Assembly: GCF_008014645.1 (NCBI RefSeq)
Contig: NZ_VOWY01000002.1
Span: 124,001-188,000 of the forward strand
DNA: 64,000 nucleotides
Direction: 5' to 3'
Source: Collinsella sp. BA40
GTDB taxonomy: Bacteria > Actinomycetota > Coriobacteriia > Coriobacteriales > Coriobacteriaceae
In this document: positions 45,276-53,782 of the stretch, one piece after another
How positions within the stretch are numbered: the stretch's first letter is position 1
Layout: each line of letters begins with the position of its first letter
Notes under the pieces: generated by a model
The model's input: the letters and a program-made list of their open reading frames with translations, nothing else
Databases searched by the model: none
Told to the model about the DNA's origin: nothing
Made by a program: the position numbers and the translations under genes

Positions 45276-46007
45276 ATGGCTTCGGACGCAAGAAAAATTC
45301 TGCTCGTTGAAGACGAGAAGGCTATCCGCGATGCCGTTGCGGCCTATCTCGAGCGCGAGGGCTACTATGTCGTGGGCGTAGGCGACGGGCAGTCCGCTGT
45401 CGAGGAATTCGAGAAGCACCAGTTCGACCTTATCGTACTCGACCTCATGCTCCCCAAGCTGTCCGGCGAGCGCGTCTGCCGTGCGATTCGCGACACCTCC
45501 GACGTGCCCATCATCATGCTCACCGCTAAGGGCGAGGTGGAGGACCGCATCATCGGTCTCGAGCTGGGCGCAGACGACTACCTCATCAAGCCGTTCTCGC
45601 CGCGCGAGCTCGTGGCCCGCGTTCGAGCGCTCTTCCGCCGCACGCATCTGGCCGACGAGCCCCAGGTCGAGGTGCTCGACTTCGGCGACCTGGTTATCGA
45701 CATCTCGGGTCACAAGATCTTGGTGGACGGCCACGAGGTCGACCTCACGGCGTCCGAGTTCAAGCTCCTCACCACGCTTGCCCGCCATCCCGGTCGCGTG
45801 TACAACCGTATGGAGCTGGTCGAGAAGGTTCTGGGCTACGACTTCGAGGGCTACGAGCGCACCATCGATAGCCACGTGAAGAACCTGCGCGCCAAGCTCG
45901 GCGACGATCCCAAGCATCCCAAGTGGCTCTACACCGTGCACGGCGTGGGCTACCGCTTCGAGGCCCCTGCGAAGCCGGCTGAAGCTGGCGAGGGTAGCGC
46001 GAAGTAA
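45276..46007 (+). CDS. OmpR-family response regulator
   Basis: The roughly 243-residue protein has a receiver domain (ILLVEDEKAIRDA with the acidic pair, FDLIVLDLMLPKLSG with phosphoacceptor D56, IIMLTAKGE with Thr and Lys) and a winged-helix domain (VDLTASEFKLLTTLARHPGR, YNRMELVEKVLGYDF, RTIDSHVKNLRAKLGDDP, YTVHGVGYRFE). ATG 45276 follows GGAGG at 7-nt spacing. The kinase gene starts within the stop (TAATG). The target genes are unknown. Confidence 0.93.
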   Translation: MASDARKILLVEDEKAIRDAVAAYLEREGYYVVGVGDGQSAVEEFEKHQFDLIVLDLMLPKLSGERVCRAIRDTSDVPIIMLTAKGEVEDRIIGLELGADDYLIKPFSPRELVARVRALFRRTHLADEPQVEVLDFGDLVIDISGHKILVDGHEVDLTASEFKLLTTLARHPGRVYNRMELVEKVLGYDFEGYERTIDSHVKNLRAKLGDDPKHPKWLYTVHGVGYRFEAPAKPAEAGEGSAK

Positions 46008-47602
46008 TGCTCCCCGCTCAGTTCACCATCGGGCAAAAGCATAAGCATACGGACGAGGCGAGTTCACGCGCAAGCTGGAACACGCCTCGTTCCGATTACC
46101 GCACCGTTATGAGCTACGGCATGCGCATGGCGGTTTCTTTTGCCCTTACCTCGTTTATGACCGTGCTTGTTCTGGTGTGCGTGGTAACCGTTGTATGGGG
46201 CGGCGCGTTTTCCGACTACACCAGGGCAAACGTGGTGGAGATCGCCGAGCTCACGGCAAGGAAGCTTGCCGAGGGCTATAACGAGACGGGCTCGTTTTCC
46301 ACGGCGGCGCTGGCGTCGGTGGCCGAGTCCAACCTGCTATCGGACGATATCGGCATGCAGGTAGTGGATGTCGATGGCGATATCCTCTTCGACGATACCT
46401 GGCCGGCGAGCGCCCTTGCCGCGGAGACCGAGAAGGATTCCGCGCCGGGTTCGGGAGCCGGTTCGGCGCCTGCGCCCGCTTCCGAGAAGCGGCGTCCGCA
46501 TAGCCTGGTATCCACCGCGCCCACCGATAAGGAGGGGGCGGTCTCCGAGGAAATCGTGGATGCCGAGGGCAACCGCGTGGGAACCGTGCGCCTATGGGTC
46601 CTGGGTAGCGACGCCTTGCTCACCAAGGCCGATGCTGCCTTTCGCGAGAAGACCTTCCACGCCATGGGCATGGCGTCGTTCATAGCCATCGCCATAGCGC
46701 TGGTCATCGGCTTCTTCGTATCCAGCATGCTTACCAATCCCATCCGCCGCATCACCACTACGGCCAAGCAGATCCGCGACGGCGATCTTTCGGCCCGCAC
46801 GAATATGCGGGGCGACGACGAGATCGACCAGCTGGGCGAGACCTTCGACGAGATGGCCACCTCGCTCGAGAAGGACCTGAAGCACGAGCGCCGCCTCACA
46901 TCGGATGTCGCGCACGAGCTTCGCACGCCGCTGCAGGCCATGCTCGCCACGGTCGAGGCCATGCAGGACGGCATCTATCCCACCGATGCCGAGCACCTCG
47001 AGACGGTGGCGTCCGAGACGCGTCGTCTCTCGCGCCTGGTCCAGCAGATGCTCGATTTGTCGCGTATGGAGAACCGAACGGCACCGCTCAACCTGCGTCC
47101 CGTGGATGTGGCCGCCCTTGTGCGCAACATCGTGAACACGCAGCACCAGCTGTTCCATGCGCGCGACCTGCACCTGCGCTTTGCCGACGAGACGATGGGC
47201 CGCAGCGCCACCATCGAGGTCGATTCGGATATGCTCACGCAGGCCGTCATCAACCTGATGAGCAACGCGATGCGCTATACGCCCGAGGACGGCTGGGTTG
47301 TCGTGAAGGTGCAAAACGACCGTCGGCATCTGCTCATCTCGGTATCGGATACGGGTATCGGCATTGCCAAGGAAGACCTTTCGCGCATTTTCGGCCGGTT
47401 TTGGCGCGCCGACGCCAGCCGTGCGCGCGAGGCGGGCGGTCTTGGCGTGGGCCTGGCGGTGACGAAGCAGATCGTCGAGCGCCATCATGGCTTCATCTCG
47501 GTGGAATCCGAGCTGGGCAAGGGCACCACGTTCACCATCCACCTGCCGCGCGAGCATGCAAGCGATCCTTCTAGCACCGGGTCGCATGCCTTGATCGAGT
47601 AG
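46007..47602 (+). CDS. Membrane histidine kinase
   Basis: The 531-residue sensor kinase has two membrane segments (about 44-66 and 220-245) around a roughly 150-residue extracytoplasmic domain with a Pro/Ser/Ala linker, then HAMP (RRITTTAKQIRDGDLSARTNM), HisKA with H303 in SDVAHELRTPLQAM, and HATPase motifs NLMSNAMRYTPED (N-box), VSDTGIGIAKEDL (G1), FGRFWRADAS and GGLGVGLAVTKQIV (G2). It is translationally coupled to its response regulator. A first segment about 40 residues in gives a long cytoplasmic N-terminus; the ligand is unknown. Confidence 0.93.
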   Translation: MLPAQFTIGQKHKHTDEASSRASWNTPRSDYRTVMSYGMRMAVSFALTSFMTVLVLVCVVTVVWGGAFSDYTRANVVEIAELTARKLAEGYNETGSFSTAALASVAESNLLSDDIGMQVVDVDGDILFDDTWPASALAAETEKDSAPGSGAGSAPAPASEKRRPHSLVSTAPTDKEGAVSEEIVDAEGNRVGTVRLWVLGSDALLTKADAAFREKTFHAMGMASFIAIAIALVIGFFVSSMLTNPIRRITTTAKQIRDGDLSARTNMRGDDEIDQLGETFDEMATSLEKDLKHERRLTSDVAHELRTPLQAMLATVEAMQDGIYPTDAEHLETVASETRRLSRLVQQMLDLSRMENRTAPLNLRPVDVAALVRNIVNTQHQLFHARDLHLRFADETMGRSATIEVDSDMLTQAVINLMSNAMRYTPEDGWVVVKVQNDRRHLLISVSDTGIGIAKEDLSRIFGRFWRADASRAREAGGLGVGLAVTKQIVERHHGFISVESELGKGTTFTIHLPREHASDPSSTGSHALIE

Positions 47603-47668
47603 ACGCTCGGAGGGGCCGGGGCTCGCGCATGCGGTGCGGTTGGCTCCGATAATCCCAGCGTAGACACA

Positions 47669-47710
47669 AGGTACCCATCGTTTGAGAATGATGGGTACCT
47701 GTTTTATTTT
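47669..47710 (+). terminator. Terminator after the two-component system
   Basis: AGGTACCCAT and ATGGGTACCT flank a 12-nt loop, followed by TGTTTTATTTT. Confidence 0.85.
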
Positions 47711-47770
47711 GATACCAACGATGGTAAAGTGACTTTCGCCAAAGAACGCATATGAAGGAGTAGAGGACAC

Positions 47771-48379
47771 GTGAGCACCCGTAGCCCCATGAATAAGCGC
47801 AACCAGGAGCATGCCGGCGTTGGCATGACTCGAAAGTCCGCAGGTTCGGCCAAGCCGGCCCGCGCCGCCGCCGCGTCGGTGCGCGTGGTTCCCGCCAGCT
47901 CGAAGGAGAAGCGCAAGCAGCTCGAGCGCGGCGAGGACCTGTCTAAGCTGACCAAGGAGGAGAAGAAGGCGCGCAAGGCCGAGCTCCGTCGTCAGGAGGA
48001 CCGCGTGTACGCGGCGTCCAACATCCTGATGCGCGAGGACGCCGACTATCCCAAGCGCCGCAAGGTCTTCTGGGGCATCATGATCCTGGGCATCGTGTTC
48101 ATCGCCATCGGCTGGGCCATGCTCATGTTCTTCGGCGATGCCGCGGGCAGCCAATACCAGACGCTCGAGATCATCGCCATCGCACTGGCCTACGTGTGCA
48201 TCATCGGCGGCTTCATCTACGACATGGTGCGCATCCGTCCCATCCGCAACCATGCCCGCGCCACGGCCGAGGGCATGTCGGACGCCAAGATCGACGACGT
48301 GCTCGATCGCGCTTCGAAGAAGGACGCCGAGAAGCGTGCCGCGCGCGATGCCAAAACGCTCGAGCGCAAGAACAAGTAA
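47771..48379 (+). CDS. Small membrane protein with charged coiled regions
   Basis: The 202-residue protein starts at GTG (GAAGGAG upstream). A long charged N-terminus (KEKRKQLERGEDLSKLTKEEKKARKAELRRQE) is followed by two membrane segments (VFWGIMILGIVFIAIGWAMLMFF and LEIIAIALAYVCIIGGFIYDMV) and a basic charged C-terminus (DVLDRASKKDAEKRAARDAK). No family is recognised. It is followed by its own terminator and precedes the aminopeptidase gene. Confidence 0.72.
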   Translation: MSTRSPMNKRNQEHAGVGMTRKSAGSAKPARAAAASVRVVPASSKEKRKQLERGEDLSKLTKEEKKARKAELRRQEDRVYAASNILMREDADYPKRRKVFWGIMILGIVFIAIGWAMLMFFGDAAGSQYQTLEIIAIALAYVCIIGGFIYDMVRIRPIRNHARATAEGMSDAKIDDVLDRASKKDAEKRAARDAKTLERKNK

Positions 48380-48413
48380 GAACGATTTTCCGGGTACAAA
48401 GGGGAATCATAGG

Positions 48414-48455
48414 ACGGGTGCGTCGCGCGGTGGTGCCGCGGACGCACCCGTTTTT
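48414..48455 (+). terminator. Terminator between membrane protein and aminopeptidase
   Basis: ACGGGTGCGTC pairs with GACGCACCCGT across a 16-nt loop, followed by TTTTTC. Confidence 0.8.
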
Positions 48456-48482
48456 CAACGCAAACAGGAAAGGGGGCCCGCT

Positions 48483-49763
48483 ATGAGCGAGCTCAAATAC
48501 AGTCTGGAAGAGGTCCGCGTGGGCATGGAGCGCCTGATGCCCAGCATCGAGCGGTACGCCGAGCTGGTCGTCCGCAAGGGTGTGAACGTGAAGGACGGCC
48601 AGGAGGTCGTGGTGCAGGCCCCGGTTGAGTGCGCTTTGTTCGTGCGCCTGCTGGTGGCGGCAGCGTATCGGGCCGGAGCCGGCCATGTGACGGTGATCTG
48701 GAACGATGACGTGGTGACGCGCCTCACGTACGAGAACGTCGAGACCTCGTGGTTCGAAACGGTTCCCTCCTGGCAGCACGAGCAGTTGGACTCCCTGGCC
48801 GAGCAGGGCGCGTGCTTCATCTTTGTGGAGGGCGCCGACCCCGAGGCGCTCAAGGGGATCGATTCGGCAAAGCCCGCCGCCGCAAGCAAGGCGTGCAACA
48901 CGCAGTGCCGTGCGTTCCGCCATGGCCTGGACTTCAACATCAACCCGTGGTGCATCGCCGGCGCCCCCGTGGCCGCATGGGCGCGCCACGTCTTCCCGGG
49001 AGAGTGCGATGAGGTTGCCGTCTACAAGCTGTGGCAGGCCATCCTCTCGGTGGCGCGCGCGGACGGTCCCGATCCGCAGAGCGCTTGGGAGCTGCATGAT
49101 GCAACCTTCGAGAAGAACCTGCGCCTTATGAACGAGCGCCACTTCGACGCGTTGCGCTACACGGCCTCCAACGGCACCGACATCACGATCGGCCTTACAA
49201 GCAAGCACCTGTGGGCGGGCGGTAAGTGCGAGACGCCCGACGGGCATCCGTTCTTCCCCAACATCCCCACCGAGGAGATCTTCACCTCGCCCGACTGCGA
49301 GCGCGCCGACGGCATCGTGTACTCGGCGCTGCCGCTCATCCGCCACGGTAACAAGATCGACCGTTTCTGGCTGCGTTTCGAGAACGGTAAGGTCGTCGAC
49401 TTCGACGCCGCCATCGGCCGCGATACGCTGGCGAGCATCCTCGATACCGACGAAGGGGGCCGCAGACTGGGCGAGGTGGCGCTCATTTCCAAGAACACCC
49501 CTATCCGCGAAAGCGGTCTGCTGTTCTTCGATACGCTCTACGATGAGAACGCCAGCTGCCACTTGGCGCTGGGCTCGGGTTTCAGCGAGTGCTACGAGGG
49601 CGGGTACGAGATGTCCAACGATGAGCTGCGTGCTGCCGGCATGAATATCTCGGCAACGCACGTGGACTTCATGATTGGCACCGATGACCTTGCGATCACG
49701 GGCATCGATGCCGACGGCAACGAGGAGCCGGTGTTCGTGAACGGTCAGTGGAGCTGGGAGTAA
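48483..49763 (+). CDS. M29-family aminopeptidase
   Basis: The 426-residue protein belongs to the M29 thermophilic aminopeptidase family: VVRKGVNVKDGQEVVVQAP in the N-terminal domain, TDITIGLTSKHLWAGG, FFPNIPTEEIFTSPDCERADG (glutamate metal ligand region), HLALGSGFSECYEGG and ISATHVDFMIGTDDLAITGI (His-x-Asp ligand motif). M29 enzymes are dimeric metallo-aminopeptidases with broad specificity in the cytoplasm. RBS AAAGGGGG precedes the ATG. A longer in-frame start overlapping the previous gene was not used. Confidence 0.93.
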   Translation: MSELKYSLEEVRVGMERLMPSIERYAELVVRKGVNVKDGQEVVVQAPVECALFVRLLVAAAYRAGAGHVTVIWNDDVVTRLTYENVETSWFETVPSWQHEQLDSLAEQGACFIFVEGADPEALKGIDSAKPAAASKACNTQCRAFRHGLDFNINPWCIAGAPVAAWARHVFPGECDEVAVYKLWQAILSVARADGPDPQSAWELHDATFEKNLRLMNERHFDALRYTASNGTDITIGLTSKHLWAGGKCETPDGHPFFPNIPTEEIFTSPDCERADGIVYSALPLIRHGNKIDRFWLRFENGKVVDFDAAIGRDTLASILDTDEGGRRLGEVALISKNTPIRESGLLFFDTLYDENASCHLALGSGFSECYEGGYEMSNDELRAAGMNISATHVDFMIGTDDLAITGIDADGNEEPVFVNGQWSWE

Positions 49764-49819
49764 GGAGTGCCGCGTTCCTGGACCCTTGCTGCGCGTGACC
49801 GTGGTACAATGCCTGCTGC

Positions 49820-49895
49820 GGGCCGTTAGCTCAGCTGGCAGAGCAGGGGACTTTTAATCCCAAGGCCCAGGGTTCGAACCCCTGACGGCCCACCA
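49820..49895 (+). tRNA. tRNA-Lys (anticodon TTT)
   Basis: Acceptor arms GGGCCGT and ACGGCCC pair and the 3' end ACCA encodes CCA. The anticodon loop CTTTTAA gives anticodon TTT for Lys. The D-loop AGCTCAGCTGGCAGAGC and the T-arm GGGTTCGAACCCC are standard. Length is 76 nt. Confidence 0.97.
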
Positions 49896-49902
49896 TCGCA
49901 TG

Positions 49903-49940
49903 AAAACGCGAGGACGCATTCGTCCTCGCGTTTTTGTTTT
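49903..49940 (+). terminator. Terminator after tRNA-Lys
   Basis: AAACGCGAGGACG, a short loop CATT, and CGTCCTCGCGTTT, followed by a T-rich run (TTGTTTT). Confidence 0.9.
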
Positions 49941-50204
49941 TATATGGCGCTGCTCGTTGGGCGGGGCGCGTAGCGGTTTTGGGCGCAGGTGGCCTGCCTC
50001 TTGCTGCACCATCTGGTTGCGCAGCGGCCTTACCTGCCGACAACCTACCGATAACGTAACAAATAAAACGCCTGCGAGGACGCCGGTCCTTCATGGGATG
50101 CGTTGCCGTATCATCAAAAGCATGGGTGCTTGCGCATTCGGCAAAACCGCTGTCGCCTCTGCGGCGGCGATATGACTTTGGGGAATGAAGGGAAGGCAAA
50201 AGCT

Positions 50205-51899
50205 ATGGTAGATGTGCATGAACTGCTTGATACCTGGATCGCTCACGTAACCGACGAGGAACTCCTTGCCGAGCTTCGCGCCATGAAGGAAGCGGGCGAC
50301 GAGGACGCGATCACGGATGCGTTCTTCCAGGACCTTGCGTTCGGTACCGCGGGTCTGCGCGGCACCATCGGCGCCGGCACCAACCGCATGAATATCTACA
50401 CGGTCGGCCGCGCTACCCAGGGCTTCGCTGACTACCTGGTCAAGAACTTCGAGAACCCTACCGTTGCCATCGCTCGCGATAGTCGCAACAAGGGCGAGCT
50501 CTTTGTAAAGACCACCGCCGCCATTCTGGCCGCCAACGGCGTGACCTCCTATGTGTATCCCAAGATCTCTCCGGTGCCCACGCTGTCCTGGGCCACCCGC
50601 TATCTTGAGTGCTCCGGCGGCATCTGCATGACGGCCAGCCACAATCCCGCGCCCTACAACGGCTATAAGGCGTACGGACCGGATGGATGCCAGATCACCA
50701 GCGAGGCTGCTGCCGCTATCTCCGCAGCTATGGAGGCATGTGATCCGTTCGCCGACGTGAAGACCATGGACTTCGATGCCGCAGTGGAGCAGGGTCTGGT
50801 CAAGTGGATCGACGACGAGGTGCTCGACGCTTACTACGACGCGGTCCTCGCGCAGTCCATCAACAACCTTACCGACGAACAGATCGCGGCCGCACCGCTC
50901 AAGCTCGTCTACACGCCGCTCAACGGCACCGGCCTCATTCCGGTTACCACCGTGCTCGCCCGCGCCGGCGTGACCGATGTGACCGTGGTTCCCGAGCAGC
51001 GCGACCCCGATGGCGACTTCCCCACCTGCCCGTATCCCAACCCCGAGATTCGCGAGGCCATGCAGAAGGGCATCGACCTGTGCGATGAGGTGCACCCGGA
51101 CCTGCTGCTGGCTACCGACCCGGATGCCGACCGTGTGGGTGTGGCCTGCGCCGATGGCTATGACTACACGCTGCTCACGGGCAACGAGATGGGCGTTCTG
51201 CTGCTCGACTACATCTGCAAGATGCGCGCCGAGCGCGGCGAGGACCTCTCCAACAAGGTTGCCGTGACCACCATCGTTTCCTCCGCCATGGTGGATGCTT
51301 TGGCCGATGAGTACGGCTTCGAGCTGCGCCGCTGCCTTACGGGCTTCAAGTATATCGGCGATATCATCACGAGCCTGTCCGACGCCGGCGAGGTGGACCG
51401 CTACATGTTCGGCTTCGAGGAGAGCTACGGCTACCTGTCCGGCGACCATGTGCGCGACAAGGATGCCGTCAACGCGTCGCTGCTCATCTGCCAGATGGCC
51501 CAGTATTACAAGCTGCAGGGCAAGAACCTGGTTCAGGCCATGCGCGAGCTGTACGAGAAGCATGGCTTCTACCACAACCGCACCATCTCGCTGAGCTATC
51601 CCGGCGCCGACGGCGCAGCCAAGATGGCTGGCATCATGGCGGGCCTGCGCGAGAACGCCCCGGCCGAGATCGCCGGTTCGAAGGTCGAGGCCGTGGTCGA
51701 CTACGCTACGTGCGTGAACGGCCTGCCCAAGGCCGATGTCATCGAGTTCGACCTCGAGGGCGGCAACAAAGCTATCGTACGCCCCTCTGGCACCGAGCCC
51801 AAGATCAAGCTGTATGTCTTCGCCAAGGGCGAGGATGCCGCTGCCGCCGATGCGTTGCTCGACGCGATCGAGGCTTCCGGGCGCGAGCTGCTGTCGTAA
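50205..51899 (+). CDS. Phosphohexomutase (phosphoglucomutase/phosphomannomutase)
   Basis: The roughly 564-residue protein has the four alpha-phosphohexomutase signatures: GTAGLRGTIGAGTNRMN near the N-terminus, the active phosphoserine loop CMTASHNPAPYNGYK, the metal loop DPDADRVG (in TDPDADRVGVAC), the sugar-recognition loop GFEESYGYLSGD and the phosphate loop RPSGTEPKIK. Length and N-terminal extension fit PgcA-type phosphoglucomutases (glucose 1-/6-phosphate). Start ATG 50205 follows GGGAAGG. The 310-bp gap to tRNA-Lys carries its terminator and presumably the promoter. Confidence 0.94.
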   Translation: MVDVHELLDTWIAHVTDEELLAELRAMKEAGDEDAITDAFFQDLAFGTAGLRGTIGAGTNRMNIYTVGRATQGFADYLVKNFENPTVAIARDSRNKGELFVKTTAAILAANGVTSYVYPKISPVPTLSWATRYLECSGGICMTASHNPAPYNGYKAYGPDGCQITSEAAAAISAAMEACDPFADVKTMDFDAAVEQGLVKWIDDEVLDAYYDAVLAQSINNLTDEQIAAAPLKLVYTPLNGTGLIPVTTVLARAGVTDVTVVPEQRDPDGDFPTCPYPNPEIREAMQKGIDLCDEVHPDLLLATDPDADRVGVACADGYDYTLLTGNEMGVLLLDYICKMRAERGEDLSNKVAVTTIVSSAMVDALADEYGFELRRCLTGFKYIGDIITSLSDAGEVDRYMFGFEESYGYLSGDHVRDKDAVNASLLICQMAQYYKLQGKNLVQAMRELYEKHGFYHNRTISLSYPGADGAAKMAGIMAGLRENAPAEIAGSKVEAVVDYATCVNGLPKADVIEFDLEGGNKAIVRPSGTEPKIKLYVFAKGEDAAAADALLDAIEASGRELLS

Positions 51900-51965
51900 G
51901 GGAGCGCGTCTGATGCCTGCATGCGCGCTCGCGGCGACGGCGCGGTGTTGTAGCGCGTACTGCTA

Positions 51966-52001
51966 TACAGGGTCCACCGAACTGGTGGGCCCTGTATTTT
52001 T
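51966..52001 (+). terminator. Terminator after phosphohexomutase
   Basis: TACAGGGTCCACC and GGTGGGCCCTGTA flank GAACT, followed by TTTTTAT. Confidence 0.88.
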
Positions 52002-52124
52002 ATCCAATTGTTAAGGCTTGATGGAGGATCGGGCCTGAGCGGTAAAAAATCGGTACCGAATGGTTATTGCGGTTTATTTTCCGCATAACCCAGACGCTAC
52101 CCCCTTCCCCCTCACCAAATGATA

Positions 52125-52152
52125 TTGAAATTGTTTACTTATATCTGATACT
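52125..52152 (+). promoter_or_regulatory. Possible pilus operon promoter
   Basis: TTGAAA (52125-52130), a 16-nt spacer and GATACT (52147-52152) sit 54 bp before the minor pilin start. It lies in a short AT-rich island; the remaining roughly 120 bp upstream are T/C-rich with no obvious operator. Confidence 0.45.
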
Positions 52153-52206
52153 GTCATGCGTAAGACAAATGAATCTGGAGAGCTCTAAGCTGTGAGGGGA
52201 TGGCTT

Positions 52207-53682
52207 ATGAAGCACTTGAGAAAGATCGTCGCCGTTGTCGCTGCAACGGTGATCGGCGTCGCGGCGCTTATCGCCGCCCCCGCCCCCGCGCGCGCCGGCG
52301 CGGGCTCGCTATACATCACGTCATCGCATGGTGGCGATGCGGCTGTCTACGATGCGTATCGCATCGCGGATGATGCCGCATTGCCCGATAACGCTCAATT
52401 TAATTGGCCTGGGCTTTCCGGCGTATCGCTCGACGGCTACGAAACGTACCCGGCGTACGACCCCGCATCTCCGAACTCTGCCCGGGATGGCCGCGCGTTG
52501 GTGGAGCGTGTGAGCGCAGACGTATCGGTGGACAACGCCGGCGTCCTCGCCCATGCGCTTGAGGGGTATGTGGTGCCCGGGGCCGCGCCGGTAGCGCGCG
52601 TGAAGGCTGATGGGCCTGCGGTTGCGGTACCTGACGGATGGTATCTGCTCCGGGCACATGGACGCCGCACGCTCTTTGCGTGGGTGGACGGCGGTCCTGT
52701 CGAGCTGGGCGATAAGTCCGATACCCCGGTGGTGGGCAAGCAGGTGAGCTCCGGCGCCGGCTGGGGCCGCTCGGCTGTTGCGGGCTCGGGCCGCGTCGTC
52801 TCCTTCCGCGTCGATGCCGCGCTGCCGCTGTCCATGGAGGCCGCCCGCGCCTATCCGCTCGCCATCGACGACTCCTGGGACGAGGGCCTCGTCCTCGATA
52901 CCGATAGTATCCGCGTGGAGCTGCTGGCCAACGACGAGCCCGCCCGCGACCTGACGGACGCCGTCGAGGTCGAGGTATCCGATCGCTCTATCCGCGTGGG
53001 CTCCGATGATCTGCACGCCCTGGGCGCCGAGCCGGGCAACGCGCTGCGTCTCTCCTACAAGATGACCATCGCTCCCGGCGCCAAGGTCGGCGCCGCCGGC
53101 CTCTCCAACTCGGCCCATGCCGGCTACGAGGCCTGGACGGGCCACTGCCAGACGCCGGCCGCCGCGGCCCGCGTCTTCGCGGCCAACCTCAAGCTCTCCA
53201 AGGTCGACGCCTCCGGCGCCCCGCTCGCGGGCGCCGTCGTCGCGATCCGTCGCGGCGGCGAGTGGTTGCACGCCGACGGTTCCTTCGGCGCCGAGTCCGC
53301 GCGCCTCGAGCTCGCCTCGGGCGAGGACGGCGCGTTCCCCGCGCTGCCCGTGCTCTCGGACGGCTCCTACGAGGTGGTCGAGCTCTCCGCACCTAAGGGC
53401 TACCGCGCTGCCGATCCCGCCATCTTCCAGTTGGGCGTACACGCCGGCGAGGGTGACCTCACGCTTGACGCCTGGGCCTCCAAGCCGCTGCGCGTGGCCG
53501 GCGTGGACGCCGAGAGCGCCACGGCGAGCCTGGAGCTCGTGAACGAGAAGGCCGCCTCCGGCTGGCCCGGCTTCATCCCGCAGACCGGCGATACCGCTTG
53601 GTGGCTCGTTGCCGCCACGCTGGTCGTCGCTGGCGCCGCGGTTCTGGTGGCCGGTGCCCGCCGCAAGTGCCAGAGGGCGTAG
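52207..53682 (+). CDS. Minor (accessory) pilin with IPQTG sorting signal
   Basis: The 491-residue protein has a signal peptide (KHLRKIVAVVAATVIGVAALIAAPAPARA), a first domain with AVYDAYRIADDAALPDNAQF, a central isopeptide-type pilin domain (DKSDTPVVGKQVSSGAG onward) and a Cna-B-like domain (LKLSKVDASGAPLAGAVVAI ... YEVVELSAPKGYRA, E-box). The C-terminus has IPQTGDTAWW, a hydrophobic span and ARRKCQRA. ATG 52207 follows AGGGGA at 6 nt; a GTG at 52192 is less likely. First gene of the pilus operon with the major pilin 100 bp later. Role as base or accessory pilin is inferred from order and size. Confidence 0.85.
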   Translation: MKHLRKIVAVVAATVIGVAALIAAPAPARAGAGSLYITSSHGGDAAVYDAYRIADDAALPDNAQFNWPGLSGVSLDGYETYPAYDPASPNSARDGRALVERVSADVSVDNAGVLAHALEGYVVPGAAPVARVKADGPAVAVPDGWYLLRAHGRRTLFAWVDGGPVELGDKSDTPVVGKQVSSGAGWGRSAVAGSGRVVSFRVDAALPLSMEAARAYPLAIDDSWDEGLVLDTDSIRVELLANDEPARDLTDAVEVEVSDRSIRVGSDDLHALGAEPGNALRLSYKMTIAPGAKVGAAGLSNSAHAGYEAWTGHCQTPAAAARVFAANLKLSKVDASGAPLAGAVVAIRRGGEWLHADGSFGAESARLELASGEDGAFPALPVLSDGSYEVVELSAPKGYRAADPAIFQLGVHAGEGDLTLDAWASKPLRVAGVDAESATASLELVNEKAASGWPGFIPQTGDTAWWLVAATLVVAGAAVLVAGARRKCQRA

Positions 53683-53782
53683 GGGCGTCCTTCTATATAC
53701 GGTGTCAGACGCGGATCGTGCTGTATTCCGCGTGGCATATAAGGTTCGGTACATCACTATCTCGAAAGGGGAGAAATACGTG